In this document: in pieces, positions 48,521-61,437 of the stretch | Layout of the letters: each line of letters begins with the position of its first letter | Numbering within the stretch: position 1 is the first letter of the stretch | Assembly (NCBI GenBank): GCA_024336345.1 | Contig: JANFOG010000004.1 | Span: 930,001 to 994,000, forward strand | Reading direction: 5' to 3' | DNA length: 64,000 bases | From: Mariannaea sp. PMI_226 | Lineage: Eukaryota > Ascomycota > Sordariomycetes > Hypocreales > Nectriaceae | Translations under genes and position numbers: made by a program | Notes under the pieces: generated by a model | What the model was told of the DNA's origin: nothing | The model's database searches: none | Seen by the model: the letters and a program-made list of their open reading frames with translations, nothing else

Positions 48521-51216
48521 TTATCGTTCCAGCCACAGGGCCGCCGTCTCAACATACAGATCATCGTTGCTCATCGTCGCTCCAACATGAGCGTTCCGTT
48601 CCAAAGCGTCTATCCACGTCGCCAGCCTAGATCCTTCCTCGGGAGGCGGCCAGCTGCGCATGGGAGATAGTATGCGTGAAAGGCAGAGGGCGAAGGGTGC
48701 GAAGTGGATGTCTACAAGAGACAGATCAGAGCCTAGGAAGAATGGTCCCTGGAAGGGGGAAACCGTTTCCTTTAGTTACGTATAGAGAATAAGGGGAGCG
48801 GGTAAGGAAGGGTGAGGAGTGAGGAGTGAGGGTATATACTTCTTCATTGGCAGCTTGTACTAGAGAATTTATCGTGTCCTGGAGTGTAATGGATGGCTCT
48901 CTCATCGATGCTGGGTCGTCGGTTTTGAGGAGCGCGAAGAACGCTGGGACAAGTCGGGTGTTGATCTATAGCGAGAAAACGGGTTATTTTGGTTTTCAGA
49001 ACTGGCCAAACTTTTTTTTTCCTTTCTAGTAATTTTTGTTTGATTTCCCCCTTCTCCACCATTGAGATGGTGTTGCTTGGTTATTCAAGGGGTACCTTGA
49101 AAATGAAAATGAACAAAAGAGTGTCGACTTACATGATCAATCCAAAGACGACAGTTGGCTTTGAGTTGGGGATTTGTTGGGAATAGCTGCACCTCCTGAT
49201 TTGAGTCCTCAAGCTAAGGAAAAAGAGTGACTTTTATATTAGCCGGGACATATCCTTTCTCGCCCAAGATGGGAAATAAAAAAGCAAAGAGACAATTCGA
49301 CCCAAACCCAACCAAAAAAAAAAAAGCCCAAATGGGACAAGCCCAAGGGAGGGAGAAGAATACATACATATTCTAAAATAACGCTACTTTCCGTACACGT
49401 CCACGCCCCTTGCTGAAGGGCAGGAATGCGATCTCGAGGATTTGCCTCTGGAAGGCCTGGCAGCGCTGGTCTTCTGAAGGGATCCGTCTCGCAGTATTGG
49501 TAGGCGATGCCTTTTGCTTCGAGGGCGATCCAGACGCGTTGTGAGAAAGGGCTGACGAAGAAAAGTTATGTTGTGTCAGCATATATCTCCCGACTTTCTT
49601 TTCTCTCTCTCTCTCCTTCGTTTTCTCTCAATTCACTTCCGTTGCTCCAAAGGGGTTGAGGAGGGGACTTGGGCTTGGTCTAGGTATATACTCGTGTGCG
49701 TTTGAATATATAACCCGCCAAACACACGCACATGAAAAGAAAGCAACTCACCAGAAACAAGCTGCGTGCAGCTTCAGGTCGTTTTCCTTGTTGTGCTTCT
49801 TGGCCGTTGCCAACGCAACGCCGGTGGCCTTCCGCACGAAAGGTTTCTAAAAAGCGTGGAAGAGCAGAAAAGTGTCAGTCCTTTCTTTTCTTTTCTTTCT
49901 TTTTCTTTTTCCCCCTGTTCCTCAACTCCCTACCCCTCCCATGAAAGAGGATAAAAAAAGAGAACAAAATTGGGCTAAACTCACGCTTACCTTCTTCGCC
50001 TCCTTCTCCTGCTTCGCCAGCAGCCGCTGCACGCTGTTTCTCTTAATCTCATCGCTTTTGGCAAGCGTGTGCTTGTGCGGTCCGGAAACGCCATCACCCT
50101 TACCGTTGCCCCCGTTCCCGTTCACCCTCTGAATCGTCCATATCCTCTGCTCGCCTGGGTTCAGCGGGCTCGGTACAAAGACGCCCTGGTGCACGGGGGC
50201 CCCGGGAGGCAGCGCACCCGCCCCGCCGGGGATGTCGTCGAGCTGCAGCTGGGCGCCGGGGAAGTACTCGGTGATTTTGATCTTGACGTCGCATAGGTCG
50301 CGCTCGCGGGCGCTTCGCTTACGCTTCTTCTTGTTCGGGTCGTCAGACTTGGGGGTGCCGGGTGGCCGGCCCTTCATGCGGCAGTCCCAGTAGTGGGAGA
50401 CGAAGGGCTTGCGCTTGTAGCGCTGCGTTGAGCGGTGGGAGTAGACGTTGTCAACGTGAGGGAAGTAAGTCTCGAATCTAAAGCACCACGGTGGGAGAAA
50501 GGAACGGAGGTGAGCGAAGAAACGATTTTTTTTTTCATCTTGTGAGAAAGGGAGACAGAAAACAAGAAGGCGGAAACGGAAATAAAAAGAATGGGAGGGG
50601 GGAGGGGGAAGGGAGTTCACGACTAGGAAAGGTGGAAACCATACTGCTCATGCGTAAGGACGATTGTCTCGTTAACATTGAATAACTTTTCCCTCCAGGC
50701 CTCCAAATCTGGCGGATCAACAACAAGTCTGGGCTGAGATTGTCCATGCATCTTGTCAAGTCCCTGCCCAGACTGCGACGGAACCGTAGCCGGAGCCGGA
50801 GCCATGGCCACGGGTACGGTTCCAACGGCTCCAAAGACTCCTCCTCCTGCTGCTGCTCCATCAGCCGTCCGCGACGCAAGACTCGGCACCGTCACGGGAG
50901 CCAAAAGCCCAAACTGACCGGTCCCTGCCGAGCCAGGCTGCGCAGGTTGCGGCTGCTGCTGTTGCGCTGCGGCCTGCGCGGCCGCATGCATCCGGTTGAA
51001 CACCACGTCCTGGTGGGCGGCGGTGGCGGCAGGACGGTATGCGTCCCCCAGCACCGGCGCATACGCCTCGAGCCCCATGCCCAACGTCATCCGGTACTGC
51101 GCAACGGCCGGGGGGCTCAAGTGAACATGCGGCCCAATCCCCGGCGCACCCGTGATGAATGACCCGTTGGCCCCGGATCCAGCCGCCGGCGGTGGTGGAG
51201 GTTGCGGCACGGGCAT
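48521..51216 (-). CDS. Omega-like glutathione transferase fused to a basic N-terminal region
   Basis: Seven exons (51216-50645, 50477-49991, 49846-49752, 49551-49368, 49213-49133, 48965-48840 and 48748-48521) join in frame to 590 residues. Residues 1-190 are Pro/Ala/Gln-rich. Residues 192-353 hold a distinct region: FPHVDNVYSHRSTQRYKRK, VSHYWDCRMKGRPPGTPK with an AT-hook-like GRPPG (227-231), a nuclear-localisation-type run NKKKRKR (239-245), then TIQRVNGNGGNGKGDG. The GST part starts at about 354. It has the Cys-type active site CPFSQRVW (C385), the glutathione-site segment IPALQQGAW and CTESSVILEY, and a helical C-terminal domain ending ALWLER. Omega-class GSTs use this Cys for thiol transfer or reduction rather than classical conjugation. 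Joining the parts as one gene rests on phase-compatible introns, continuous basic sequence across exons 2-3 and my recollection of similar fungal proteins. A nuclear role is inference. Confidence 0.85.
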
Positions 51217-52132
51217 CAATCAACCGTTCTTCCTTTCATATAAGAGTGTGTGGGGCCGATCCGGGGATCAAAAAAGAAAGGAAAACACCCGCTGTGGGGA
51301 ACCGGATGCTCCTCTGATCCCTATTTTTTTTTTTTTTTTGGTGACGGAAGGCTTTTGGCTGCTTGTGTTGGGGGGGTTGGCGGCGCTTTTTCTTGGCTTG
51401 ACTTGCTGCTTTATACAAATGGCTGCTGGGGCTGACGGTTTTGCAAGACATGTCGTCAGCTTTTGGACCACGTGGAAAAGGCGGCGCTGGAAGCACGGAC
51501 CATCTGATCACCTCATTCTTCCGCAACATTGACGTAGTCAACGTAGTTACCAATCTCAAACACACCTAATAAGGTAGTCAAGCAATCACAACTATATAAG
51601 CTATACAAGCTATACAAGCTATACAAGTTATACAAGCTACCAAGCTGCTGCTACTACCTACACTGAGAATATTCCCAATATCCTCAAATGGAAGAAAAAG
51701 GAGCTGCATCACGCGAGAAAACACTCACAAAAGGAAATAAAATTCAACTGCCACGAAAAAGAGCTGTTTTGTTATTGTTGCTGCTTGCATTTGCATTTGC
51801 AAACATATGGGGTATTCTTCATATCTGGCCGCACATTTCGACTCCATGACCCCCGTTATACTTGAGAGTGTCCCAATCCCTTATAATATACATAAACTCC
51901 CTCCCAAAAAAAAGAAAGGAAAAAAAAAAAGAACCAGTTTCCTCCAAAAACGCCAATTCCCTATCAGTCCAATGTTGTACTCTTTCCGTCCAGTCAGTCG
52001 GGCCCAGGCCTCCAAAATTGTTCCTCTTTCCCCCTTTTCTTCTTGATGTTCCGTCCCTCTCTTTCCTACAAACCCCCTCTCCCTCTTTACACGGCTTTAT
52101 ACCGCCTCAGCCTCCTCAAAAGTCTTCCTAAA
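51217..52132. other. Upstream region of the GST-fusion gene
   Basis: This is 916 nt between the GST-fusion start and the stop of the Zn2Cys6 gene, both minus strand. It holds the former's promoter and the latter's 3' region. It contains a 9-nt tandem repeat (51592-51644) and poly-A/T runs. No gene is seen. Confidence 0.6.
51592..51644 (+). repeat. Tandem 9-nt repeat, CTATACAAG
   Basis: Three perfect CTATACAAG units (51601-51627) are flanked by CTATATAAG on the left and TTATACAAG and an 8-nt CTACCAAG on the right, six units in all. It lies about 380-430 nt upstream of the GST-fusion start codon. Confidence 0.9.
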
Positions 52133-55052
52133 TTAGTGGTTACCCGAGTCCCAGGTAGATAGATCCATTGCGTCCATGGGTCCCATGTTCATCAACGCTC
52201 GCAAAACACCTTCCCCGCCCTCTCCTACTTGCGTCACACCACCTTGGCCCTGAAGGTCAACCCACTCGGTTGGCATTACAAACCCTCCTTGCTGGTCTGT
52301 TAATGTTGTTTGTAGCGTGAATCCGTTGGTATCGGCAAAGAAGCCATGGGTAGCCCCGTCAAGAGGCCCGGGGTTCATCATCGTTTGGTTTGGCGAAACT
52401 GGGCTGGCTTGGTACGAATTACGTCCAGATCCATTCATCCCTCCGGGGGCGAGATGCATTCGTTGGTCTGAACCCCCAGTGCTTGAGTTCGGCGTTGGCC
52501 TGTTGGACGGCATGCCATCTGGCGACACCGATGTCTCCTGGCTGTCGCCGCTCCCTTCGCCAAACCCAGACATGGTTCCAGTCGCCGATCCGTTCTTCTC
52601 AAATGTGTTTCCAGAGCTGGGCGTGAGAATGGGAATCTGTTGGTCAGGTGGCATCCATCCTCTTGCTCCATAAGTGCTGGTTGTATTCGGGTTCGCATTG
52701 GTCATGCCGGGTGCGCCACCGGAACCCGGATCAATAATGTCTGGGCCTGTTGCAGCGTTGCCATCATCTCCCGCCATCTTCATAAAGTGGCATTCGTTTC
52801 TATATGCCATGATACCTTGCACTCCTTCAGGGTTATCGCATACCGGCTTTGAATTACCCGACGGTCCAGGCTACTAATGTTAGAGAGACAAGAACGAAGA
52901 AGAAAAAATACCGGTCATGAGGAATTGGTGGCTTACACTCTGGGTGCTACGCGGGAACGCAGTCTTGAGCTTGGGAATGCGCAAGGCAAGCGCCTCAAGA
53001 TCCACATCTAGTTGGACCAAGAACGACTCTGTCAGAGGGTTCCTTCGCTTCAGTGCATTCATTGCAGAAAGGAGGAATCGTAGGGAATCCGCTGTTTGGC
53101 TGTCGTCTGGTCGACTCTTAAGATATTGGACGAACACTCGTGCTGAGACGTATAAGCAGAACGAGATGAACGGATTAACCTATATGTTTGTCAGTCACAC
53201 AAAAATCCCCAAGCTGTTATGGCAAAGACGTGATCCTTACGGTTGAGAGATCCATGTGAGAAATCATTCTCATCATGCTGGCAATCTCATTGGCGGCGGT
53301 AATACATCGCACTTTACTCTCAGCGCTGACTGATGCCGGAAGCTTATTCTTCTCTGCCTTGAAAATGGCCGCTTGGTGAAGGCAGATGGTTGAAGTGTGG
53401 ATACTCATGTTCGTAAAGACGATGTTGGGGTTGTTTAGGCCCTGTGGGAGCTTGAGGTGAGCGGGCAGCGACAGAGAGGTGTTGAGAAGGATGTTGTCCA
53501 TTTGGCGATGGCGTTTCCAGAATGGACCGTTCAAGTCGTGGTCAACGTCGTCTGCGTCAGGTCGGTGCAAATGCACCAAATTACGGCCAAAGAGGCAGGC
53601 CATGAGGACAATGCCGCCAAAAGATGATAGCTTAGCCGCGCCGGTAGGACTTGTGCACTCGGTGAGAGACTGCGTCGTTTCTGGTCGACTCATGTCGTAA
53701 GCCTCTTCGGATGAGGGCAGATTTGTCAGAATGTCACGCTCATCGATCGTCATGGGCCATCCAGTACCGATACTGGCGTACCGGTCTTGGCAGAATGCCA
53801 TCCAAAAAGTCCGGCGTCGCTCTTCGCGCTCAGTCCAGTCCTTTGGAGGTGCAAGGCACTGTTTGACATCCAGGCCACTACCATCCAATCGATGCAAACC
53901 AGTCCTACCAAAATTAGTCCACTGTCTGTGCAGCATCATGCGGGGTTCAGGAATGTACACATACATTTGAGCCAGACGAATGGCTGAGCCGGTGTTCACC
54001 CAGGCTCTAGGGAAATACATCATTTTCATCTCATATGAGGATAAGAGGATATGTGTTTGACAGTGGGCAACCGAGATCATATGCTCTCCGTAGCCCTTGA
54101 TGTAGTCGGCCTCGACATACTTCCGCGCTCTACGATAGAACAAGTCCTTGAGATCGGCATACTTGTCTGTGATGGTACACGCCAGAGTCCACATTGCGTA
54201 ACGCAGACATACTGGTGGTCGTTGGTTTGGAGCCCTGTGGAGCAAGTTAGTATAAGTCCAGAGTTGCGCTTGGGATTAGTTTTCGATATTAGACGTACAA
54301 GTTCATTGCGGCCAAATATCGATATTTGTGGATCATCGGGATGGATGGATGAATCTTATCAAAGTAAATCTGATGAAGTTCGTCAATGGTCTCTTGGGGA
54401 GGAAGCGGCTCCTCCAGTCCCAACCCAATCATCTCCCAAGTGAAGTTTCCGCCGACGTTGTTCATACCCATGCCGAGATTGGCGTTGAAGTTGAAATCTT
54501 CAAGGTTAGTGGTTTGGGGTGATTCACTATTAATGTTCCAGTCACGATCTCCAGTCATGCCCATTGAGGGGGTCTGCATATTCAGGTTGGGGGGACCAGG
54601 CATGGCCATGGAGCTCAGCCCCTTGGGCTGGTTGTTGCTGCTGCTCGCATTAGGAGGATCTTGGGTTTTCAGCAACGTCTCGACTTGCTCTAAGACGCAA
54701 GATTGATTAGCGGTGGTTCTCGGTTCCGGTTGGGTGTGGACTAGGGTGTATGCTCACTCAAGCGCTCCTCGAGAGCTTTCACGTAGCCACGCTTGGGGCC
54801 ACTCTTCCTTCGAATCTCATCGTAGGCGCAAACATGTCCCAGGCGGGAACAGGTACTGCAGCTCGGCCTCAAGCCATCGCACTTGAGTTTGCGCTTCCGG
54901 CAGATCATGCAAGCCAATCGCTTGGGCTTGGGAACGCTGGAGTTGTCCTGAAGGAGATCATGTTGGGCGGTAGCGTCGTCGCCCTCGGTGTTGGGACTTC
55001 GAGCCCGCTTCTGGCCTGTTGTGCCGGTGCCGTTCTCCGGCGAACCCGTCAT
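52133..55052 (-). CDS. Zn2Cys6 fungal-specific transcription factor
   Basis: This is a nuclear transcription factor of the Gal4-like class. Six exons (55052-54758, 54689-54299, 54234-53965, 53904-53241, 53179-52937 and 52870-52133) give 866 residues. The binuclear cluster is canonical: C48, C51, C58, C65, C68, C75 with spacing 2-6-6-2-6. A basic linker RRKSGPKRGYVKALEERL and a short coiled coil (KQVETLLK) follow. The middle region is the fungal transcription factor regulatory domain (about 180-600), starting near IYFDKIHPSIPMIHKYRY and including TEREERRRTFWMAFCQDRYAS. The C-terminal 245 residues are Gly/Asn/Pro/Ser-rich and probably activating. The start ATG gives MTGSPENGTG close to the cluster; upstream in-frame sequence is leader. 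All splice sites restore the domain in frame. No target pathway can be assigned; the neighbouring GST fusion and transporter are only candidates. Confidence 0.92.
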
Positions 55053-58000
55053 AGTGATGGTGGTTGATTTGCGCGGTAGGGATTTTGTCGACAGCGTAGG
55101 AAGTGTAGGGGCTGGATTACGGTATCGTGCCTTGGCTCGGTGAGGGGTGCGGAGGAAATGAGTAATTCCTAGGTGACAAGGATGCGCAGCGTTGAAGAAA
55201 CGCAAAAGGAACATAAAAATGCCCAGAGCTGGTCCTTTTTCTCTGAGAAGGTGAACAAAAAATGAGCAGCGGCACGACGGCGAGCTCGGGAGACGGAGAT
55301 TCGTTGTCGAAGCAAGAATCAAGTCGAGGCCATCACAAAATAGTAAAGGCACTCCCGAATGGGGGGGGCTGTCGAAGCTGAGTGCAGATGTGGATGTTGG
55401 TAGATGATGGACGGTGGATGGTGGATGGTGGATGGTAGATGTTGGAATGCGGGAAGAAAGAAGGTGGACGGTCCGGGTCAAGTTTGGTTTGTAATGGGCA
55501 GAAGTGACGAAATGGGAAGCACTTTAGATGGCAATGCCACAAGACTGAGTGAGGCAAAGCGCAAAATATGGAAGGTGGAAAGGTGGAGAGCGAAGAGTTA
55601 GGGACGGGCGCCAGATTCCACGCAGAAAAAAAAAAGATTTAACTCCTCCACTGGCAACTGGCACAGTGAATTCCCTACCGACAATGTACCACTTGCTGGC
55701 CACCTGCTGGGATGGATTTGGGATGTGGTTTCTTGGGGGAAGACATGGAGGGGGGTGTGGAGGGGGACATGGAGGGGACAAAGCCACGATGTGCTGGCTG
55801 CCTGGCGCCCTGGGTGTCCTGGTGTCTGGCGTCCTGGCGTCCTGGCGGTCGATGACCCTTGACCCCAAAACTTCCAAGTTCCGTCTAGCCTCCCCTTTTT
55901 CGCTCTGGACGCCCACTATAATGCTCAGGATCCACGTACTGTTAGGTGCCTAACAACCCAGTGTTATCTGATTCACCACAAGTCAATCCCCCATTGACTT
56001 CGTTTTTTCCCTATCGGCTTGGTCGGAATTAATTTATTTAGGTTGCATTTTACTCAGTACCTACGGTATGTACCTCCGTGCTCCGTTCCCGGTGCCCCAT
56101 GAAGCATGAAGAGGAGAGAGGGCCAGGTTGAGGTTGACTGATTCGTCAGAGCCAGACACTACCAAGCAGACCTCCCATTCTCTTTCTTCATTATTAATCC
56201 TCCCAGCCCAGAGCTAGAGCTCAACTGATGCTGGTGGGCTGCTCGCTTCGGGCCCACGGCCAACACTGCCCTTTGATCCGCACCCCCTAGTGCTTATAAG
56301 AGCTTAGCCGGTACTTTTGGAAGCTGTTGTAGAAGGTGCAGCGGCATTGCTTCCTATAACCCAAGGGACTGGTATTCGTCTACTTCTGTACCACCACCTA
56401 CCACTTGTATGTTCCAGATACCTCACATTAGTAACACCACATAGGTAGGTATGGTATCCATTCACTTTACCTTACCTTGCCTCTTTCCTCAGATAGGTGA
56501 TACATTGATGCTTTTATATGCATTGAAAGAATATGTACAGTAGCTACCAACGTCGCTTCTGTTGCTGCTTTGTTTAAAGTTGATATGTTCGTAAAAATCC
56601 ACAATGCATGATGATGCTTGTAACTTCATGCAGTGAACCCTCCTTCTCAGTCGATGCACTCTCTTCGCCACATGGCCTCTTCACAAACCATCCTCAGCCT
56701 TCACCGTTGACATCTCAGTGGTCTATTGCAAAACGACACTTGTCCTGTCTCTGTGCTTCTCTGTCATGCTGTGTCAAATAGCCGCGGTGGTCTCGGCCCC
56801 ATGAGCAACTGATGACGACAACGGCTGAAGCTTAAGCCTCTTTTTCCACCTTGACTGCTCTTCGTTTTCGTCTTCCACTGCTACTACTGCCACCACCACC
56901 ACCACCGCTTCTTTTACCAGCCTTCCAGGCGGCCCCTCCTGCTTATTCCCAACTTTCTCTCATGTCGTTACTTGCTTTGGGTCGCATTCCCCAGCACTGC
57001 CACCCGGGAACAAGCCCACATCCATCCACGGATATGAACCCATTTCTCTCAACAACGCGGCTCCGTCCCGAGAGCTAGTTCGTTTGCATATCACCCACCC
57101 CCCCTCTCCCCCCAACGGTGGGCAATCAGGTAAGCAAAATCCCGCCCACTACTCTGTCGGAACTGAACTGAGCCGTTGTGCTAGAAGCGTAGTTCAGGCC
57201 CTCCAGCTTGCAGTGCCGCCGCCACATTGGCGCTTCCCGGTATTTCGTGCATGTCTGCTCCGTACGGACCGTACCAACACGCGTCCCCTCCATGAATTGA
57301 CTGCTTGCCTCGGGTAAACTCCCAAGGGGAAGTATTTGACACTTGAAAGAAAGATCTAATTGTGAAGAAAAGTAAAACACCTTGCATGAAACTTGATATC
57401 TTTGATTCTGCAACACAATCAACGCCTCCTCTCCCTTGTAGATAATAATAATAATACCCATTCTCTATTGACCGCAGGGACCATCAGTGTAATTCCCCCC
57501 CTCCCCCCACCGCCATTTTCGCCTTCAGCCCTACTGGCTGACCCTGTAATCAAGGAGAAATGCTGGTTAATAAGGCATCGTAAGTGCACTGTTTGCTTTG
57601 TGACTCAAGAGGTAACTATTGCGATAGCCTCCCTCCTCCTCCGCGCATCTTCTAACAAAAGCTTGTCAAGACTACGCTACCCCGGAAACGCCGATCTTCT
57701 GACTCGAGCTTTTCATCAGTGCTCAATTTACTGCCTGCCTTCGCACTATATAATTACGTAGTCTATTATACTACGGTATAGTGCTATACCCCATATTAGT
57801 ACCCGTCAGTTCTGACTCAAGCAACCACATATCTCTCATACTCACACACACAATCTCTCTCTCTCCTTTTTTGTTCACTATGATAACTACCTACACAGTA
57901 ACGCGCCCTTCAGTGAATTGTTGATACTGTACGATCATGTCCATCCTGTCACGAGATGTCGGACACCGAGTAACCGCCGACAACCCGCCTCTAAATTTAG

Positions 58001-58702
58001 GTGCAAATACCTCCCTGCCGATCCATGTCTCATCCAGCAAAGCTTGAGAGGCAATCTGTTGGACGAAATAAAGTCGGTACTGGAAGGGAGCCCGGACCGC
58101 GGTGAAACACTAAATTGCCATGTTTCCTTGCAAGAGTCTGCTCTACTTTTGTCTCTTTTTGTTTTCTCCATCATCTGGTACGAAATTCAGCAGCGATATT
58201 TATCAAAGAGCAAAAGCAAAACAAGCACAAAAACTTGGGACCTAGGTGTTGCGATATATACGTATCCAGCGATAATTCCATTTTTCTTTCTTCGTATATC
58301 TCGTGTTTGAAGAAAAAAAATGTTGTAGATTTCGTGGCCAATGACATCCTGTCTCTCCTAACCTACAGTCTGCATGGTCGGTGCCGCGTTCTTCCGTCTG
58401 ACACCCCCGAACTCCTTCGGTTGCTAACATTCGTGGAAGGGGTCTGGGCCCTCAAGCCAATACTACCTTTTTTTCCACCAAAAGATCAGTAGAAGACCCG
58501 TCCGTTTTCTTCGCATGGCGGCAGCAAAGGTGACCGTTTGAACGTGCTGGAATAGAAACTTCCCGAACGGGCGGCGTCCCGTCACCGCCCGTTTCCTGTC
58601 AGAACGAGCAAAACAAAAGCATAACTATAAACCACCAACGCCAAGTTTCCAACAGTCTGGGTGTGTATGTGCAACTGTGTGTGCATATGTGGTTTTGTTC
58701 TT
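55053..58702. other. Intergenic region between TEX1 and the Zn2Cys6 gene
   Basis: This is about 3.6 kb without a recognisable gene. The left end is the leader and promoter of the Zn2Cys6 factor. The rest has short chance frames, a pyrimidine-rich stretch at 56830-57120, an ATA/TAA trinucleotide run at about 57441 and the probable 3' untranslated region of TEX1 on the right. Confidence 0.6.
55406..55440 (+). repeat. Tandem 7-nt repeat, GGTGGAT
   Basis: Three perfect GGTGGAT units (55413-55433) lie between a diverged unit on each side. They are about 360 nt upstream of the Zn2Cys6 start codon, so in its leader or promoter. Confidence 0.85.
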
Positions 58703-60045
58703 TTACTTCCTGTCCACATCCACTCCCACAATCCGCAAAACTCCAAGATCGCTATAAGCTAGGCAGTATCGCGTGGGTGCCCAAGCCACAACTGGACATG
58801 CCCCTGCCGTCTTGAACGTGTGTACGTGCTCTCCAGTCTCAGCGTGCGAGATTTCGAGCCCAGACCCTACCAACAATAAATGAGTAAGGGATTCGGCATG
58901 GAAAGAAGAAACATCTGAAAGAGGGGCGAGAGGAGGAGACTTACCTTCGTCACTTCCTCCTACAACGTAGCTACCGTCGAATGTAAAGCCTGGATTAGAA
59001 TTGGTCAGTTAACCGCCAATGCAAGCCTCGCTGCCAGGTGAATATAACGCACTGAGACTCTTGACTGGTCCAACCATCCTGGTTATGGTCCTCTGGCAGA
59101 TGAGGTCCGTGGTATCCCATAAGGCAATAATGGAGTCCGATCCGCCTGTTGCCAGGTATCTCCCAGTCGGCTGTAGTTCCGCCGTCAGACAGGACGATGT
59201 GTGCCCGTTTAGCATAAATTCTTTGGGCTCACCCCCGAATTCAGTATGCAGGATGGGCTCAAACTCCGGATACGACAGGATTCTGATGCGGCCCTCGGCG
59301 GTAGTGACAAAGACCTTGTTTCCACTCCAGCAGAATGCAATCTGGTTAGTCTGAACGGACTGCTGGTGGGAGCTGATAGGCATAGGCTGGGTTGGTGACA
59401 GAATGAAGATAGTGTCGGCCTGAATAACACTGTCAGAATGAATGCTTGCGCTGTCGTGGGCTTTACGACGGCCACATACCTTATTTCCAACGACAAGCGA
59501 CTTTCCATCTGGGGCCCAAACAAGGGTGAATGCTTCACCCAGTCCCTTCACCTCGTTGAAGCAGGCCTTTGTTCGTACATCCCAGAACTTAACCACACCA
59601 TCACTGCTGACGCTGCATAACTCAGCGTCTTTCGTGGGGTTGAAAGCAACCTTTTCAATAGATGCCGTATGGCCCTTGAGCTCTGTTGAAAACTTGATAT
59701 GAGGTTTCTCAGGGTTCCCTACGGAGCCACGAGGGCTTAGCTAGTCACTCCCAACCCAACTCATGATCGTGACGGACTTACAAACTCTGAGGACACGCTC
59801 TGAAGATCCTGTAGCAACCAAAGTGCCTAAGGGATTCCATGCGATCGTACGGAGACTGATTTTTTGGCCCAGTTAGCGAGCGGCCTGCTTTCAGAAGAAG
59901 GCCCGATGTCCTTCACAACTGACCTGTTGGGATTCGCGCCTCTCGAAGTGTTGGGGTCGCTGTACGGCTGGCTCCGCAGGCTTGAAAAGTAGTCAGAGAA
60001 CCTATCTGCAGACAAGCTCTGCCTAGCTCGTAGCACTGGAGGCAT
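58703..60045 (-). CDS. tex1: THO complex WD40 subunit TEX1 (THOC3)
   Basis: TEX1 is a WD40 propeller protein of the THO/TREX complex, which couples transcription to nuclear mRNA export. Six exons (60045-59924, 59855-59782, 59718-59480, 59419-59053, 58989-58945 and 58866-58703) give 336 residues, the usual size. The N terminus is short and carries FSDYFSSLRSQPYSDPN, characteristic of fungal members. Repeated WD blades follow: LRTIAWNPLGTLVATGSS, LKGHTASIEKVAFNP with GVVKFWDVR, LVWAPDGKSLVVGNK, LQPTGRYLATGGSDSIIALW and FTFDGSYVVGGSDEG near the C terminus. Every intron lies between or within blades and restores the propeller in frame. The first ATG at 60045 is used. The family call is firm; subcellular role is by orthology. 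Confidence 0.92.
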
Positions 60046-61437
60046 TCTGTGATTGGGTTACGCCGTTTGTTCGGGGGGCGTTGAGTGAGGGTGAAGAGCT
60101 TTGGAGGTCTGAACAAAGACTACCTCGCCTAGGTAGAGAGCGGGTTCCACTCCTAAGGCGGACCTCGCCAGGACTGGTCGCACGCACTCTAGATCGTTAA
60201 CGCGTAATGTATAGGTAGGTATTCTATATATCATCTGCTCGTGTATAGATCTAGAAGAACAGCATAAAGCCTAGATGATACAAGAGGTGGAGCTTCGTCA
60301 GCAACAAAGAGAATGGATGACGCAGGTACTTATTCACTGATTACAGTACATCTGCGGAAGGCGTGCAGAGCGAGTCTCCGTTACAGGGTATTTAGGTGTT
60401 TTAGGAATTTCAGTGCTGTGGGTTCGAGTTAAACGCGGTGGCTACCTCAATGCTCAGGCAGATTGAACTGAGAAAGCACGCGCTTTAGTTGACCATTACG
60501 CCCCATATCATAGTAGAGAGTACTCCTGAACAAGGCCTAGCCCCACCCACTTACCGCTGTGAAAGGAACATACCCACAGTAACTGTAGCGCACTTTCATT
60601 CTTTCTGATACAAGAGCAGGTGAGAAAATCCGTACATGGATCCAGCCATGTTTAATTACGGTCGTCGCCCATGACAACCACGCCTATGGATGTCAATAAC
60701 TAGGTGGGTGAAAATTGTAGTGATACCGGCTTTGCCATGACCATGAAGCTCTTACGCCATTCCAGTCTAAGTCCTCAAGAGACGTGCTGCATACCGAATA
60801 ATGTTGGTTAAATCTGAATCTTCATTGCCCCTTTAACCTTTCCGTAATCCCATCCATGGATGGTATATGTACAATTTTCAGCAACAACCCCTTCCCAAGA
60901 CCGTAGTCAAGATGCACCTGGGCCACTTCCAAAAATCTTCCAACTTGAGCCAATTATCAGTCCACCGACAAACCACTAATCTCGAAGCTTGACTTCGAAC
61001 ATCTTCTTGCAATCGGCCCATGGCCCTCCATTACTTCCGACTACTGCTTTAAAAGGGGCCGCCTGAGCAGCCAACTCCAGCCTACCATGCCAAACCCATA
61101 AGGAACCTTCTTCGCCAACGACTCCATTGCGCCATGTATGAGACAGATACCATGTTCGGAAAATGCAAAATAACCAGACGACAGTGGGTGCATAAAAAAA
61201 ACAAGTCCACTAATCGGACAAGATGGTTGTGATTCGAAATCAAAAACAATGCAGTACTCTGCAGTGTTTTCCCCCACGATTGGCGGCTGCAGACGGTCGT
61301 ATATCCCGGCAGGATGGATTGAATGGGCATCGTAAATGAATTAATGTCATAGTAGCGGCGGCTTTTTTTTGATCCATCCAACCGCCAAACTTTTATCCAG
61401 ACCTCTCGAGGTATGCATGTGATGAGGATGTCATGAC
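60046..61437. other. Upstream region of TEX1 and 3' region of the cyclin
   Basis: This is about 1.4 kb between two minus-strand genes. It contains CCTAGGTAG-type motifs near 60127 and 60215, and otherwise nothing recognisable. Confidence 0.6.

Noticed and set aside
45504..55052. Metabolic gene cluster (transporter, GST, Zn2Cys6 factor side by side)
   Set aside because: The adjacency resembles a secondary-metabolite cluster, but there is no core synthase, P450 or tailoring enzyme, and the GST is an omega-like fusion rather than a cluster-type enzyme.
7442..60045. Functional RNA-biology cluster (La-motif protein, CLF1, PRP31, TEX1)
   Set aside because: Apart from the CLF1-PRP31 pair the genes are many kilobases apart with unrelated genes between, so chance is the simpler reading.
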